A stretch of DNA of 64,000 bases, from assembly GCA_004794785.1 (NCBI GenBank), contig SJOL01006490.1:688823-752822 (forward strand), in the 5' to 3' direction. The translations under genes were made by a program, and so were the position numbers. Positions within the stretch are counted from its first letter, which is position 1. Each line of letters starts with the position of its first letter. The notes under the pieces were generated by a model. It searched no databases and was not told where the DNA came from. It worked only from the letters and a program-made list of their open reading frames with translations. The DNA is from Opisthorchis felineus. Its lineage: Eukaryota > Platyhelminthes > Trematoda > Opisthorchiida > Opisthorchiidae. Positions 50,901-62,400 of the stretch are shown in pieces.

Positions 50901-51992
50901 TAGCAGTTTTTTCTATCTAATCTTTAGATTGCAAGATTCTCCATCCTAAGCGGATAAATTACCCGTTGAGAGTAATTTTGGTGAGTAGGCTGGTTAACGT
51001 CTTTGTTGACAACTTCTGACACTTCGATGTAGGATGTTTAAAAGTGTGTTTTGCCGATAAAATGACACCAGATGGAAGCATAGCGACATACCAATATCAG
51101 AGTTCAGAGTTCAGTCCCCATCGCTTTTTGCTACTTTTGGTAGATATTCGCAATAAACAAAGTTATAAGCTGCCTACAAATGAGCACCAACAATTCGCAG
51201 AGGCAATCATATGACCTCAAAAGTGGTACACAATTCAAGCAGCTTAGCTGAAGATTTGTGGTTTTTGTCCTCCTCCAACACTTAGGTGTGAACAACTTGA
51301 CATCATCCCAGCTTTTGTGTTTCTTTTGGGTTGCATGACTTTGTTACGTCCAAATAAGTTCGTTGCGGAGTCCCATTTCAGAAACATTATGATCATTTAC
51401 CAATTAAGGTTTCAGAGCTTTCTTGTTCGATAAATTCACTCATTTTATTGCGCTTTCTTGATTAGGTTCAGAATTTGGGTATTCACTCCTGAGTTCCAAT
51501 GCTCCCGAGAAAGTGGTATATCAGCATCTTTGTTGTTACAAGTTGGCAACTTAATTCTGTTTCTTTTGAGCATTATGCTCACAGAACAGCCGCGCTGTTG
51601 TATCCCATTGCATGTAACCTCCTTCATTTTCTCTGCTGATGCAGCTCACTACCGCTTTTTAGCCTGCATCGCCTATAAACCATAGCAGACTGGAACTGCA
51701 CAAACAGAAAATAAATAAACTAATATGTAGGACACGTAGACACCCGTTTTGGTTGACATGAGGGGACTTGGTAGCCCAGGTCTAGGTTTAAGCGGCATCG
51801 TCGAAAAGATGAGTACCTGGGTTTTTCAGTTTGGGGCAACATTTGTGTTCAATTATTGCCAGCTGGAATTAATCTTCTCATCACGCGGGATGTAACTGTT
51901 AAAGTGCTACAACTGAAAGCAGACAAAGGCACTTCATATTAAGATTGTATGCTCAATCGGGTTTTCTACTATAGCTACGCTACTGATGGACA
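50901..51992. other. gene-free stretch
   Basis: The open frames present are 75 codons or fewer, and there is no recognised repeat. It could hold 5' untranslated sequence if the exon candidate at 51993 is real. Confidence 0.35.
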
Positions 51993-52056
51993 ATGATGGA
52001 TGATTTTTCGTCTTTAAACGATGACTGGTTTAAGAAACTAACCTCAAAAGTTAAAG
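51993..52056 (+). CDS. possible first coding exon, unknown protein
   Basis: An ATG-ATG start opens a frame reading MMDDFSSLNDDWFKKLTSK, which ends in AAAG followed by GTACGT, a strong match to a 5' splice site. The peptide is acidic then basic, with low-complexity Asp/Ser/Lys. No intron end or second exon could be linked; a candidate 3' splice site lies at about 52170 (GAGCCACTGCAG). If unspliced, the frame continues to 52244 (83 codons). The protein is not recognised. It is given only because start, composition and splice donor coincide. Confidence 0.2.
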
Positions 52057-54267
52057 GTACGTGCTCACAGGAACTAAAGGAAAACAAGAGGTGGATAACC
52101 GGGGTGATTGGACGGTACAGCTATCTCCCCTTTGATAACGCCTCCAAAATTCTGCTCTTTGGAGCCACTGCAGACAAGGCACTGGTACTGGTATTCATCA
52201 ATGCTGGCATTTTCTCGGACTATACAGAAGCATGCAAACATTAAAAGGAAACTAGTAACCTGGAGGAGAAAGGGTGGAACTTGGCCTGATGGAGGTGCTT
52301 TTTGATGGAGAACAAAGCATGCGAGTATTAGTTCTAAGAGTTCTTGTTCCGAAAGTATATCACACCGGTCAGAGGAATCTCCAGCACTCCTCGTTCCGTT
52401 TTCTACCCATTAGTTTTGCACTGACGTGAAGTAGGCATAGACACGTACGGCATTTAGAAGCTGAGCAGCTCTAAGAAATTAATGATACAATTTTCTTCTT
52501 TCCCTCTTGCCATCAGTTTGAATAGATTACTGATCTGAAAATAACTTTCTATTTTTAGCGAATAAATTGAATTGCTCTATTTTATAGTTTCTCTAGGCAA
52601 GTAATAGGGAAAACGTGTCGGTCAGTCCCCACGGGGCAATCAGCAATAAACCGGATTATCCCATGCATTCCTAATCCGGCAATCGTTTTAACTTTCTTAA
52701 ACAGCTCTGGAGAATAATTACTTCGCCGCCCACTACGTGCTAATTTTCTGAATAAAATGGAATCTTTTTTGTCTGGAATAAGGCGTCATCAATCAAACTG
52801 GCGGGGAATACAAAATTAGTCATTTCAAATAAAACTGTAATCATTAGGCATTACTTTCATAGCATTTTAATGTTTTTTTCATCCCCTATCACGCCTTTGA
52901 AGTTTTCAATAGAAGCAAACTCACAAATTTCAGACAAAAGCCTTTCGACTGTTCGAGCATGAACGGACTGTGGAAGGCTTAACCACAAACCACCCCACGA
53001 ACTACCTAGCCAAAATGCATCTGGAATTTAAACACCTTATGGAAGAAAATTTAAAACAAAAGCATATCTAGTTCCGTTCCAACATATTATCCCCAGTGTT
53101 TCTAATGGCAATACGCATCAATAGCCCTATGTAACCAACAGTTAACGTAACCATAAAATCTGAAATCTGGAGAATAATTAATTACTTTCTATCTGAATGG
53201 CCACCAGTCCCCTGTAGAGAACAAACCGACCCCTAATCCGTGCTCGGAATTCCTCCGGCTGTTGACGGAAGAGACAGAGTCAAATACCGGAAAGCACAGC
53301 TACGCGAGTGCCTTCGTTCTTATGAGCACTAATCACGGGGATGAAACATGTGGCCTCTTGACCAACGAATTTATCGGCCGGTGCAAGGTCTTGAGATTTA
53401 CTGTCTAAAATGACAGTAATAATGATGGTAATAATAACAATAAGTAGGTGGATGGACAGGTAGGTGGATAAAATGATCGAATGAATGCGTAAAATATTAT
53501 TTGTAAATCGGAGTTGATCAGATTTGCAAGTCACAACCAATCAGTGGCAAAGTATGGGTCATTCAAAAGTTTCATCGGGAGCAAAGCGTCATTGAAATTT
53601 GCGCACAATGGCATTTGGCACACAAAGATGCAATTTTCTCGCCTTACCGTGGGGTACAAATTTTCACTAAACGATAGTTGTCGAGTGGGTTTGAGTAATT
53701 TTGATAACGGTGGAACCTGACTAAGCTCCATAGCCCTGTTTTTCACACGCAGCAATGTTCCACACACTTGACCACATCAGCTTACACGGTTAGATGGATC
53801 CATACTTGCGAAACCGATCCTCCATTGGCTTGTACTCTTCAGAAATATGCTTGACTGCACGCATTACTGCAACATTACCGTTGCTTCACTTACTACCCTA
53901 AGGTTGATTACTTCATATTTGTAGTGCAATAAAACAAGCCTTATTTAGCCTACTTGAAGCAACCGTCAAATCCTGTCAAAATGTGTGCACTCTTTCGATT
54001 CTCCAAAATTATTAAGCCCCACAACAGTCCACTAGTCCGTACTCTCAAATTGACTCCGTTTCTGAATGTGCACCGGGTTTTCTAAAGTCGAAGTCTATGT
54101 GGTCCAACTGCCGCCCCAGAAACATGTAACTGAGTTACTCATATTTTCACCGCCATGTCCTATTTGCTCTGCAGTTTTACAGGATTAATCAAAACCGGAC
54201 AATTAAACGCTTGGAGATTGGTTGAATTGCTCATTGCTTAGGTGCAAATCCCCTGAAATCATTAGCA
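52057..54267. other. gene-free stretch with small hairpins and a purine-rich patch
   Basis: A perfect 8-bp hairpin (CCGGATTA / TAATCCGG, 13-base loop) occupies 52651-52679, just after CCCCACGGGG. A degenerate purine-rich simple-repeat patch, made of GTAATAATGAT and then AGGTGGATGG units, lies at about 53411-53490. No gene was recognised. Confidence 0.4.
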
Positions 54268-54335
54268 AAATTAGGACTCGAACCTTTGAATTCTCTGAAG
54301 ATTATTGTCGTTCTTGCCAAACGTTGTGCTTGCTG
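54268..54335 (-). pseudogene. tRNA-like fragment with perfect B box
   Basis: The minus strand contains GGTTCGAGTCC (54284-54274), an exact match to the Pol III B-box consensus. TGGCAAGAACG (54319-54309) matches the A-box consensus with one mismatch, 35 bases before it. A weak 4-bp acceptor-like pairing (AGCA / TGCT) flanks the segment. No good anticodon arm was found. It lies immediately next to the large inverted repeat and may be an independent tRNA-derived insertion. Confidence 0.4.
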
Positions 54336-54344
54336 ATCATACAA

Positions 54345-54850
54345 CAACTGTGGAATTAGCGAAATACACTCATTTGCATGCCATGCGGGAGACTCACCTG
54401 GAACGCAGCTGAATATCTCGTTTATGGTGTTTTTAAGCAACCGAATGTACTGCACCAGGCCGCCTCATGTTTCATTTGGTACGATATTCGAGATATCGCG
54501 ATAGATGTACAGACGTAATACACTACTCATAAGGTTGCTGAAAATTCTTTGACAGCCCACGACCGGTTTTGCTCTTCTTGGGGTTCATCAGGTAGGTGCG
54601 GTCTACGAGTTTTCTTCAACATTATGTTCTACTTGAACACAAATTGCAAATGAGCTGGCCTGGTGCCGCTTGCTTAAAAAAACATCATAAACGAGAGATT
54701 CAGCTGCGTTCCAGGTGTCTCCCACAAAACTAAATTGGTTTGCAAATGATTGTATTTCGCTAATTTCGTGCAACTTGGCTTAAATTTGTGGAAGTACTTC
54801 GCACACTGCTGACATGGGCTGATTGCCAAAACAAATTCTACTATAGTCTA
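54345..54850. repeat. hammerhead-family element, copy C: large inverted repeat
   Basis: The left arm 54352-54462 and the right arm 54656-54767 are inverted copies of the element's arm. Both contain GGAACGCAGCTGAAT, TCTCGTTTATG and CACCAGGC when read in the same sense. Between them lie about 190 bases holding ACGATATTCGAGATATCGCGAT and an antisense ribozyme hairpin. Beyond the right arm, the minus strand continues to GGCAATCAGC (about 54825), the outer block shared with copies B and E. A transcript of either strand could fold into one long hairpin. Confidence 0.75.
54528..54626 (-). ncRNA. hammerhead-ribozyme-like hairpin (copy C, minus strand)
   Basis: On the minus strand: CATAATGTTG, then GAAAACTC, GACCGCACCTAC, CTGATGA (54591-54585, exact consensus), stem II with the loop CAAGAAG, AAAA (54570-54567; consensus GAAA, so G12 is changed), CCGGTC, GTGGGCTGTC, AAAGAATTTTC, CAACCTTATG. 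Stem I pairs over most of about 30 bases on each side. The substitution of catalytic G12 should abolish cleavage in this copy. Here the CTGATGA box is intact and GAAA is not; in copy B it is the reverse. Confidence 0.6.
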
Positions 54851-54943
54851 AGTCATTAACAGTCGGCTTAATTTGGACCTACCTGGAACTAATGCAAATA
54901 AGCCAGTTGCATCACAAGAGTCGGGTTACTGTCAACTAGTTAC

Positions 54944-55126
54944 NNNNNNNNNNNNNNNNNNNNNNNNNNNNNNNNNNNNNNNNNNNNNNNNNNNNNNNNN
55001 NNNNNNNNNNNNNNNNNNNNNNNNNNNNNNNNNNNNNNNNNNNNNNNNNNNNNNNNNNNNNNNNNNNNNNNNNNNNNNNNNNNNNNNNNNNNNNNNNNNN
55101 NNNNNNNNNNNNNNNNNNNNNNNNNN
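54944..55126. other. assembly gap (183 N)
   Basis: This is an unbroken run of N. It starts about 95 bases after the end of the large inverted repeat. The open frame that appears to span it is an artefact. Confidence 0.98.
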
Positions 55127-57111
55127 GAAAAAACTGGCTATTTAAGCCCTATTTGTTAACCGGGCCAAACAGGTTCTCAAGCTCCAAAAACAATCCTGAT
55201 TTTGAGGCCGTCTAATAAAGTCATGTTGTGAATACAGATCAACTCGTTTGGTGTGTGACGGACTAAGTCTGTTACTGCACGGATTTCACTTGTAGCAAAA
55301 TATGAGGGATTTGTCCTAGTACTAGCGGTCATTCCCAACCGATACGCACAAGCAGGCCTAGCGTGCAAATATTTGGAGTAAAATCTTTCCAACCTGAAAC
55401 ATCGGCTGACTAAACAATTACTGAAACTTAGGAATAACGGTAGATATATTCATGTATAGAATTAGCTCATCCGTACAAAACAGACATCTTCTACTACTAC
55501 TCTGGTAAGACTTGGACTTAGTTTCTATTACATTAAGCCAACAGGTGCGTGCAAGACTACTTGCAATACACAAGTTTGCTGCCGAAGTTTCTAAACCTGG
55601 TTTTCAGTTACGTAAACCATACTTACTCCTGTAATCCCGCCAACATAGACCCACGCAAAAGGAATTAACGTCTGTTTTGGTAACCTATTACAGTGTAGAA
55701 ACATGAAAATCTACCTACCGAAAAAAAATTGAACCTAAAGCTTTCCCTTCGTACAATAATTTCTAGGTTTTCGCACAAGCCATTGGTTCACAGGCTCTCC
55801 AGTGTACAACCTATTGGTGCTCCACCCTCCCATCTTTATTTTTTATGTTATAGGAAAGTAGGATTAGGATTGCCATAAAACACCTTAAAAAAATAATAAC
55901 ACAAACTGTTACACATCAGTGCCCTCATCATTGACCTCCAAAAAAGAAGCCACATCTTCGGACAACATCAATCTCAGAAAGGCGATATGTGGGTCCTCAA
56001 AAAGAGAATGACCCCCTTAGGAACCTCAATAGGTCTTTCTAAAATATTGTACTGTATATCACATGCATCTCCCCATGATCGTTATCCGTCAAGGGAATAA
56101 ATTCGTACTTCAAGTGGGTTCCGCAATAACGGCGACGCAGTTATACTTTTCAGTATCGCTGACATCTACTTTGATGATTTTAAATTGAAAATTTCGAATT
56201 TTTAACACTTTAAAATGCCAGGAAGCATATCAGATATCCGCGAGAAACTAGTATGACCAAGGTTTATTGCCCAGCGGACTGACGGCTAGGGAAGCTAGTT
56301 GCAGGAACACAGCACCCTGTCAGGCAAGGGTTTGACTACACACCCGCAGGTGTGCTTCGGTGCTCTAATTGAGTACCATGAGAACCGTGTGAACACTGTT
56401 CACTATCAGACAGAGCAAACTGTGTGTTGTTAACGCACCACGAACTGGGCCAGCTAATGCTGATTTGGTTCTACTATACTGAGACGGTTTACAATTACAA
56501 TAGCTTTATAAAGGCTTTTCCGGTTAAACAAATTAGCTTTGTCCATCGGAAACATGGCTGCATACTAAGAAAGTTTGAAAGTTTGGACGTATGAGTGGGT
56601 TCTGATAACGAAATAAGTTTTTTGGCAGCAGGTGGACTTGGACCATTGCCATCTGTCTACACGCACTTTAGAATGACGATCCGCAGACCCATTGCAGTAA
56701 GCAAGGGTGCATCTAATCAGTCTGTTTCATGTTGATGCAACAACAACTAGCTCAAAGTTGAGATTCTGACAAACCAACTCTGTATTCTGATGAAAAAAGC
56801 TGGTTTCAGGTTAGTTGCAAGTACCCATAATAGTAAACATGCAGTATTTCCCCAAAGAAGAATACCTTTCCACAATCGTGACCACTTCGATCTGGTCCTC
56901 TTGAATGATTTTTGAAGCTGGTACCACTTGAAATATCGTCTTCCTACCTTCCAAAGTAGACCACTGTCTACATCTTCATGGCGCAAGATGCCACCCTAAA
57001 GAGTACTAGGAGGCAAATTTTGTCCACTTGGCTTTTATCTATCTCTAAACTACCTGTACGCCTGAACAATTACAGAATCGAGGCACTTTTACCTCTGGGT
57101 CAAAAGAACAG

Positions 57112-57290
57112 CATGGCATACAACTACTACAATGTTCTCCACCTAGGAGGTCCAAAACCAAAACTTCCTCCTTCTGAAGTTCCGCCTCTTTCAAAGGACG
57201 CAGCCAAGAGATACCACTTTAAAGGACCAAATGAAAATGCTCTCTCCTGCAAGTTGTTTTATTTTCTATGGAAGGTTACTATTGCAATAT
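57112..57290 (+). CDS. weak coding-like frame, Lys/Pro-rich, unknown
   Basis: The plus-strand frame from ATG 57112 reads MAYNYYNVLHLGG, then PKPKLPPSEVPPLSKDAAK, then RYHFKGPNENALSC, before ending at a stop near 57290. It is open further upstream (from 56978, 104 codons in all). The Lys/Pro-rich hydrophilic stretch looks more protein-like than the neighbouring frames. The opposite strand is also open here, with a GGTSEGGSFGFG-like peptide, so strand and reality are both uncertain. No family was recognised and no convincing splice sites were found. Confidence 0.15.
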
Positions 57291-57763
57291 AATTCATAGA
57301 CCACACAAAGTGATTGCCCTGAAAGTTTGTCTCTACTACGATGGATAAACTTTCACAAGCATGACTACAGCTGCTGAAGATTACCACAACACATAACCGT
57401 GAACTCGAATGACGCTTGAGTATGTCACATAATGCACACTATAATTGTATAGACTGGACACCGTTTTAAACAGCCTTGATGCTAGTGTTACCTCTCAGTA
57501 AACAGAACGCCCACAGCGTATTGATGGTGTTTACACTGAGATTGTGTCCACTTTTGGACCCAAACGATGGCCTGTGATGCGATTCCAGTTAGTGCTTGCA
57601 AAGTGGAGGCTCTTCAAAGCATTTCTATCAAATTGAACATGTTGATGCTGTCCTTGGACGACAAAGGTAGATTGTAAGAGTTTATAACGAGGTGTTTGTG
57701 GTATTTCAGGTAAAATAGAGGACGGTTAAAACAACAATGCACTACTTTCATTACATCATAGTA

Positions 57764-57840
57764 TCATTATTGTATTATATTATATTATTATATTACTGTT
57801 ATTATGCCATTATATTATGAAGATATTATTTTATTTTTTG
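57764..57840. repeat. ATT/TTA-rich simple repeat
   Basis: This is an imperfect run of TTA/ATTAT units, about 77 bases long, interrupted by CTG and GCC. It is a low-complexity tract with no sign of function. Confidence 0.8.
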
Positions 57841-59330
57841 CTCGTACGGGCAATAAACAATGTCTTCTACCCACCCACATTAGAGACCACATTTCCAACT
57901 ACGGCCAGTTGGGCCGTTCTTTAAGGCTGGTCCTGGTTTTGGAAGACTTTGGGATATATCGTTACTGAGTATCAGAATGACCGTCAAAAAACTGGTTATC
58001 ATGATATTCGTGTTGGTACCTTCTATGCTTCTCTTTCACCAACTTGTACAGTCCAAGAAGAAACACCTCTAAATCATCTGTACTGATTCCACCTCAGAAA
58101 ATGTTCCACCGGAGTGACCACTGAAAGTCCGTACCTAATAGAAAAAATTGAGAACCGGTCATGTACTACCACATTTCTTATCAGAAACAACACTATTAAA
58201 ATCAATCAAATCAAAGCGTCCGAGTCACTGAAATAAGGGTTCATGATTGACGTTCTTCATGGAGCCCTCCTGTTCCCGTTTCTGCTTTTACCTGGATGAC
58301 TGGTAAACAAACTAATACATAGGCACACGTAGAATGGCCTAAAAGTGAGGCAATTAAGCTAGGTATCAAAATAAAGCATCAACTGCAATTGAAAGCACAA
58401 TGCTCTGCGCGCACTGACCTGTTACATCATTCATATGATGTTTTTACTTTTCTATAAGCTGTTAGACTACTCTACTTGCTTCCACAGGGCTAAGTATGAT
58501 GCTGGAATGAAACATGGGCAAGCCAGCACTTCACTTGACTTGAGCTTATTGCCGTAAAGCTGATGCGATGGTGATCGTTGCCTCATACAACAGCCATGAA
58601 GAGTTATCAGGGTTTTGCATTAAAGTCAGTCGAGGGAGGCCACAGCCAACCAAAAAACCGTCAACTCCAAAACTTATTGTTGCAGGTGCAGGAAAGAATA
58701 CTTTCGGCATACTTCCAACATCACATTTATTTTCACTATAGAATGTCACACTGCTATTTTTCGCCTCAATATTTGCATTGTTTTAGTGCAAATAATCAAC
58801 CAGCAACACCGGAGAATTCTTCTAATCTGAAAAGGGAATGTGGAATCATCTTGCTATTATGGGCAAATCATACATCGTTCGGCCTTTCTTTCCAGAACTG
58901 TTGTACCCTTTTGGGGCTTTCTCCATTGTGATATTATACAATGCTTTATCAGTTAATTTTATCAACAAGTTGAATCCAAGAGAATCCGTTTTCGGCAATC
59001 ACGTGCTTTTCATTGTTTACTGAGGCTCTATTCCTGAAGGGTGGCCAAGGGTGAATCAGTTACACCGAATGCTTTGACAGCTGAGCGATTGAGCAGGCAG
59101 AGGTTGAATAGACTGTACGCTGTCGTGCCTCAGCATTCACAAGTGTTTACATGTGGACTGTCCAACAGTCACCCATCTGTGCGAAGCTAGTGGGCCCAGC
59201 AGCTGTGAATAAACCACTTGCATTTCATGAGAACAAATGCGTTTGGGTTAAATTGTACCGCACGTAATCAGTCAACCAGTAGATTTCTACAAAATGTTTA
59301 ATTGTAAGACCGGAAAATATTAAGTGATGA

Positions 59331-59370
59331 ACTGTATAGACTAAACTGTATATAGACTGAACTGCATGAA
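59331..59370. repeat. short tandem repeat, about 15-bp unit
   Basis: ACTGTATAGACTAA, ACTGTATATAGACTGA and ACTGCATGAA follow one another, about two and a half imperfect copies. Confidence 0.6.
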
Positions 59371-59387
59371 AGTAAGTATTTATAGCG

Positions 59388-59452
59388 GTATAGCTAAATG
59401 GAGTAGCGTACGGAGTGGGTTCAACGTTCCAGCTGCCGCTCTGGTGTGGCTG
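59388..59452 (+). repeat. possible tRNA-derived SINE fragment
   Basis: GGTATAGCTAAATGGAGTAG is A-box-like. About 26 bases later, GGGTTCAACGTTCC resembles a B box. The spacing is short for a complete tRNA, so it is at best a deleted SINE head. Confidence 0.3.
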
Positions 59453-62400
59453 AAATCCATTTCAGTAATGCGTTTTCCGTAATATCAGTCAAATAGGTGA
59501 ACTTTGGCCCATACACCGAACGCAAATGCAGCGTGGATCACTGACGGGTTACCCGATTGCGTGGTGTACAATCTAACCACGTCATGTGCGCACGTATTGG
59601 CATCCTGCTACCTGCTGATTCGCGTAGCCAGTGCACATCAATAAAAACTGTCTAACTATTCTTGAGGTCAATTTTGTGTTGTGCAGGGTGCTTATCGCTT
59701 GGCCAATGTGAACGAAAGCTCATCATAAGAGGTCAGTAATCAACACCTCGTACTAATTCGTAGAAAAAAGTCGCAGAAGCACTAACAATCAAAATGACTG
59801 CTTGTCCGTTTTAGAATTACTTTGAATCATCCAGAAACGCATGCAAGATGCTCGAGTCTCCAGCAGTGCAAATACTCAACTGGTATGAAAAACCAATCCC
59901 ATCAACATCAGGATGCCCCGAAAGTTCGTTGACAAAAGTCAAAAACGGAAGCGAATGTAAGAACTATCACTAATTCTGTCCTCCCAGAGGACTTAGTGCT
60001 TGCTTAGGTTCTCAAATGAGCAATCACCTAGGCTATTATCCAAAGATGTATGTATCTGCCTCCGCCGCAGGGCTATGACTTTCACTATGAAAGCCTGAGG
60101 GACAAAATCAAAGCTTTGGCAAATAGTAAAGACAGCACATGCCAATTTCTTGTCGTGTCCGTCAGTTAGGCCTTGCGCAAATAGCGGCAACGCCGAATTT
60201 GTTCGGGGTAGATCCAGGCTGGACGAGATAAATCAATTTTTCTAAAGCAAACAGTGTGTAACAAAACATTTTCGAGAACTATTTTACTGAGTGGATGTTT
60301 GGTAGGCGTCTGTGCCTTTCTTCAAATATAAGTGCCACCTCAGCTGCTTTCAAAAGAGTTACTTAACCTCAAAAAAATAAAGGTACCAGAACTGATACCA
60401 CTTCGTTGAAAGCACTAATTGAACTTGATTTTATCTTTTCGCCCTAAACGCATTATTCACTATGGATAATTCTGCAATTTTCACATCTAGGCGTTTGATA
60501 AATTTAAGGTGTGACTGGATCATTCTTATTCCACATGCTTACAAGGCAGTTGCTCTCTCCGTCAAACCGCCTAGTGTGTGTTAAGTCTAAATATATATGG
60601 TGGACACACTGGGTCGGTTCCTACTTCGTCAGCAAAAACGTTGTGCAAGAAATGTTCATGGTATTATATCACATTGGAAAAGTTACGAACAATTGAGCCG
60701 CACCACTATCCGGAGCGTTTAAAATCTTGACAAGTGGATATAGTTCATTTTTGTTTTTAACAAAGGAATGGCTTGTCCTTTGGTCAAGTAGAGGACTAAT
60801 CAGTCAAGATTGTGTTGGCTTATTGATATTTTTCTGTGCAGTGTTTATACACCACATTTTCCTTCCCAAATGCGCTGTAAATATGAGACCTAATGCCCAT
60901 GTTTTATTCTGGGCAACTGTAAATCTCAGTGAATTTCTAAAACACGTTCTCGGTCAAACCAAAGTTTTTTATGCACCTCCAGTGCAAAACAGATTCGAGT
61001 TTTATGGTAGCCACTGGGGTCAAGAAGAAGTTCTAGTTGGACAGTCCGCATAGTGAGACCCGTCCTCTCAATGCAGGGGGGAAACCTCTAACCTGTAAGT
61101 AGGCGTGGATTGTGTTTGAACTGCAAAGTTGAGGATTACCCTCATAAAATACACGTCAGTTCTTATGAGAAACCCTTTATACAGGGCTACCGTGTAACCT
61201 TTTGCTAGCAAAGGGAACTAAGGGCTTCAAAAACTAGTAACCGACTGCTGTTAGATGGCTCTAATAATTTTTAACCAGTAGGGTTGAAAGAGATCAACAA
61301 ACCACATTTCCATCAGGTAATAAAAAATTTATTTATTTTTCGATCGTATAAATAATCCCTTCCCTTTTTATAACGTGCCACATGTATGGTAAGACGCGTT
61401 TAACTACCACGGGGACATTTTAGTGACAAAAGCTAAAGAAATTGAAAGAATGCTAACGTCCTGTTGTGATCCAACACATAAAAAGAATATTCTGATTAAC
61501 TCAGCTCTCCGTTTTCTTAATTGTTCAGTCATTAAGTCTAGAGGATACCATGCTAACATTTCTCAAGGATTGTCTGCAGGGGTCCGACCAACTTTTTTCT
61601 GTAGGTTCATTGCATGAAATCTGTCACAGTTGCCCTTGTAGTAGTCGCGAAACGTTGGAGGCCTCCGTACGTTAGTAGGTTGTGTCTAAACTAGGGAATT
61701 TATGCTCAGTTAACTACTGCAGATAATGGGCAAGCAACCAGCGCTGGCAGACGCTCACATAGGTCTCTGTTGTTACCTTAAATTGCCCTTAATAGGTCTG
61801 TGCACCAAGTCTGTTCAACTGTGTCACCTGTTTGCTCTGAAAATGATTAACCTGCCATGATCAAGTTGGAGTGCAGTGTGCCTCCAAAGATGAACCCAAA
61901 GGCGTACAAACACCTAAACTTGCTGCCACGGCGTTGACAGAGAACCCATGCAAGCCAGAATTAGAAGTTGTGTCCAGACGTACTGGAACACTAGACCGTC
62001 TCCGAGGTCATTCCAAAGTCACCAGTTGCCATTTTTATCTACCTGGAAATTTTGAGCTCGGGATTGATTTCACTTGTTGACAAATGCAGATTTGAGATTT
62101 TAGCTTGGAAGCTTGGGCAGACTGCAGCATTAGGTTTCATTAAAAGGTCACAAAGATGAAGCTCTTTAACGGCAACCTTAACCTTATCAAACAAGGAAAA
62201 GTTTGGTCGGCTTCATTTAAGACCTTGCTAATCAGTTTTCTGACGAGAGGTCTCCCGAAAGGCCCTAAGGACTGCCACTGATAAATTCGTCGAAACAGCT
62301 GTTGCATTTGACCGTACGGCAAGGGTTCCTTCCTTTACCACCGGATTTCCTAGACAGTTTCCTCTTCTGGACACAAAGATTGGATAAAACTGATTTTGTT

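Larger units (their letters stand above)
55127..59330. other. mostly gene-free stretch
   Basis: Apart from the weak candidate at 57112-57290 and the ATT-rich tract at 57764-57840, no feature was recognised. The minus-strand frame 58749-58546 (67 codons) has a protein-like composition but no known motif. Confidence 0.4.

Noticed and set aside
54873..55145. Open frame across the run of N
   Set aside because: The frame exists only because the unknown bases contain no stops.
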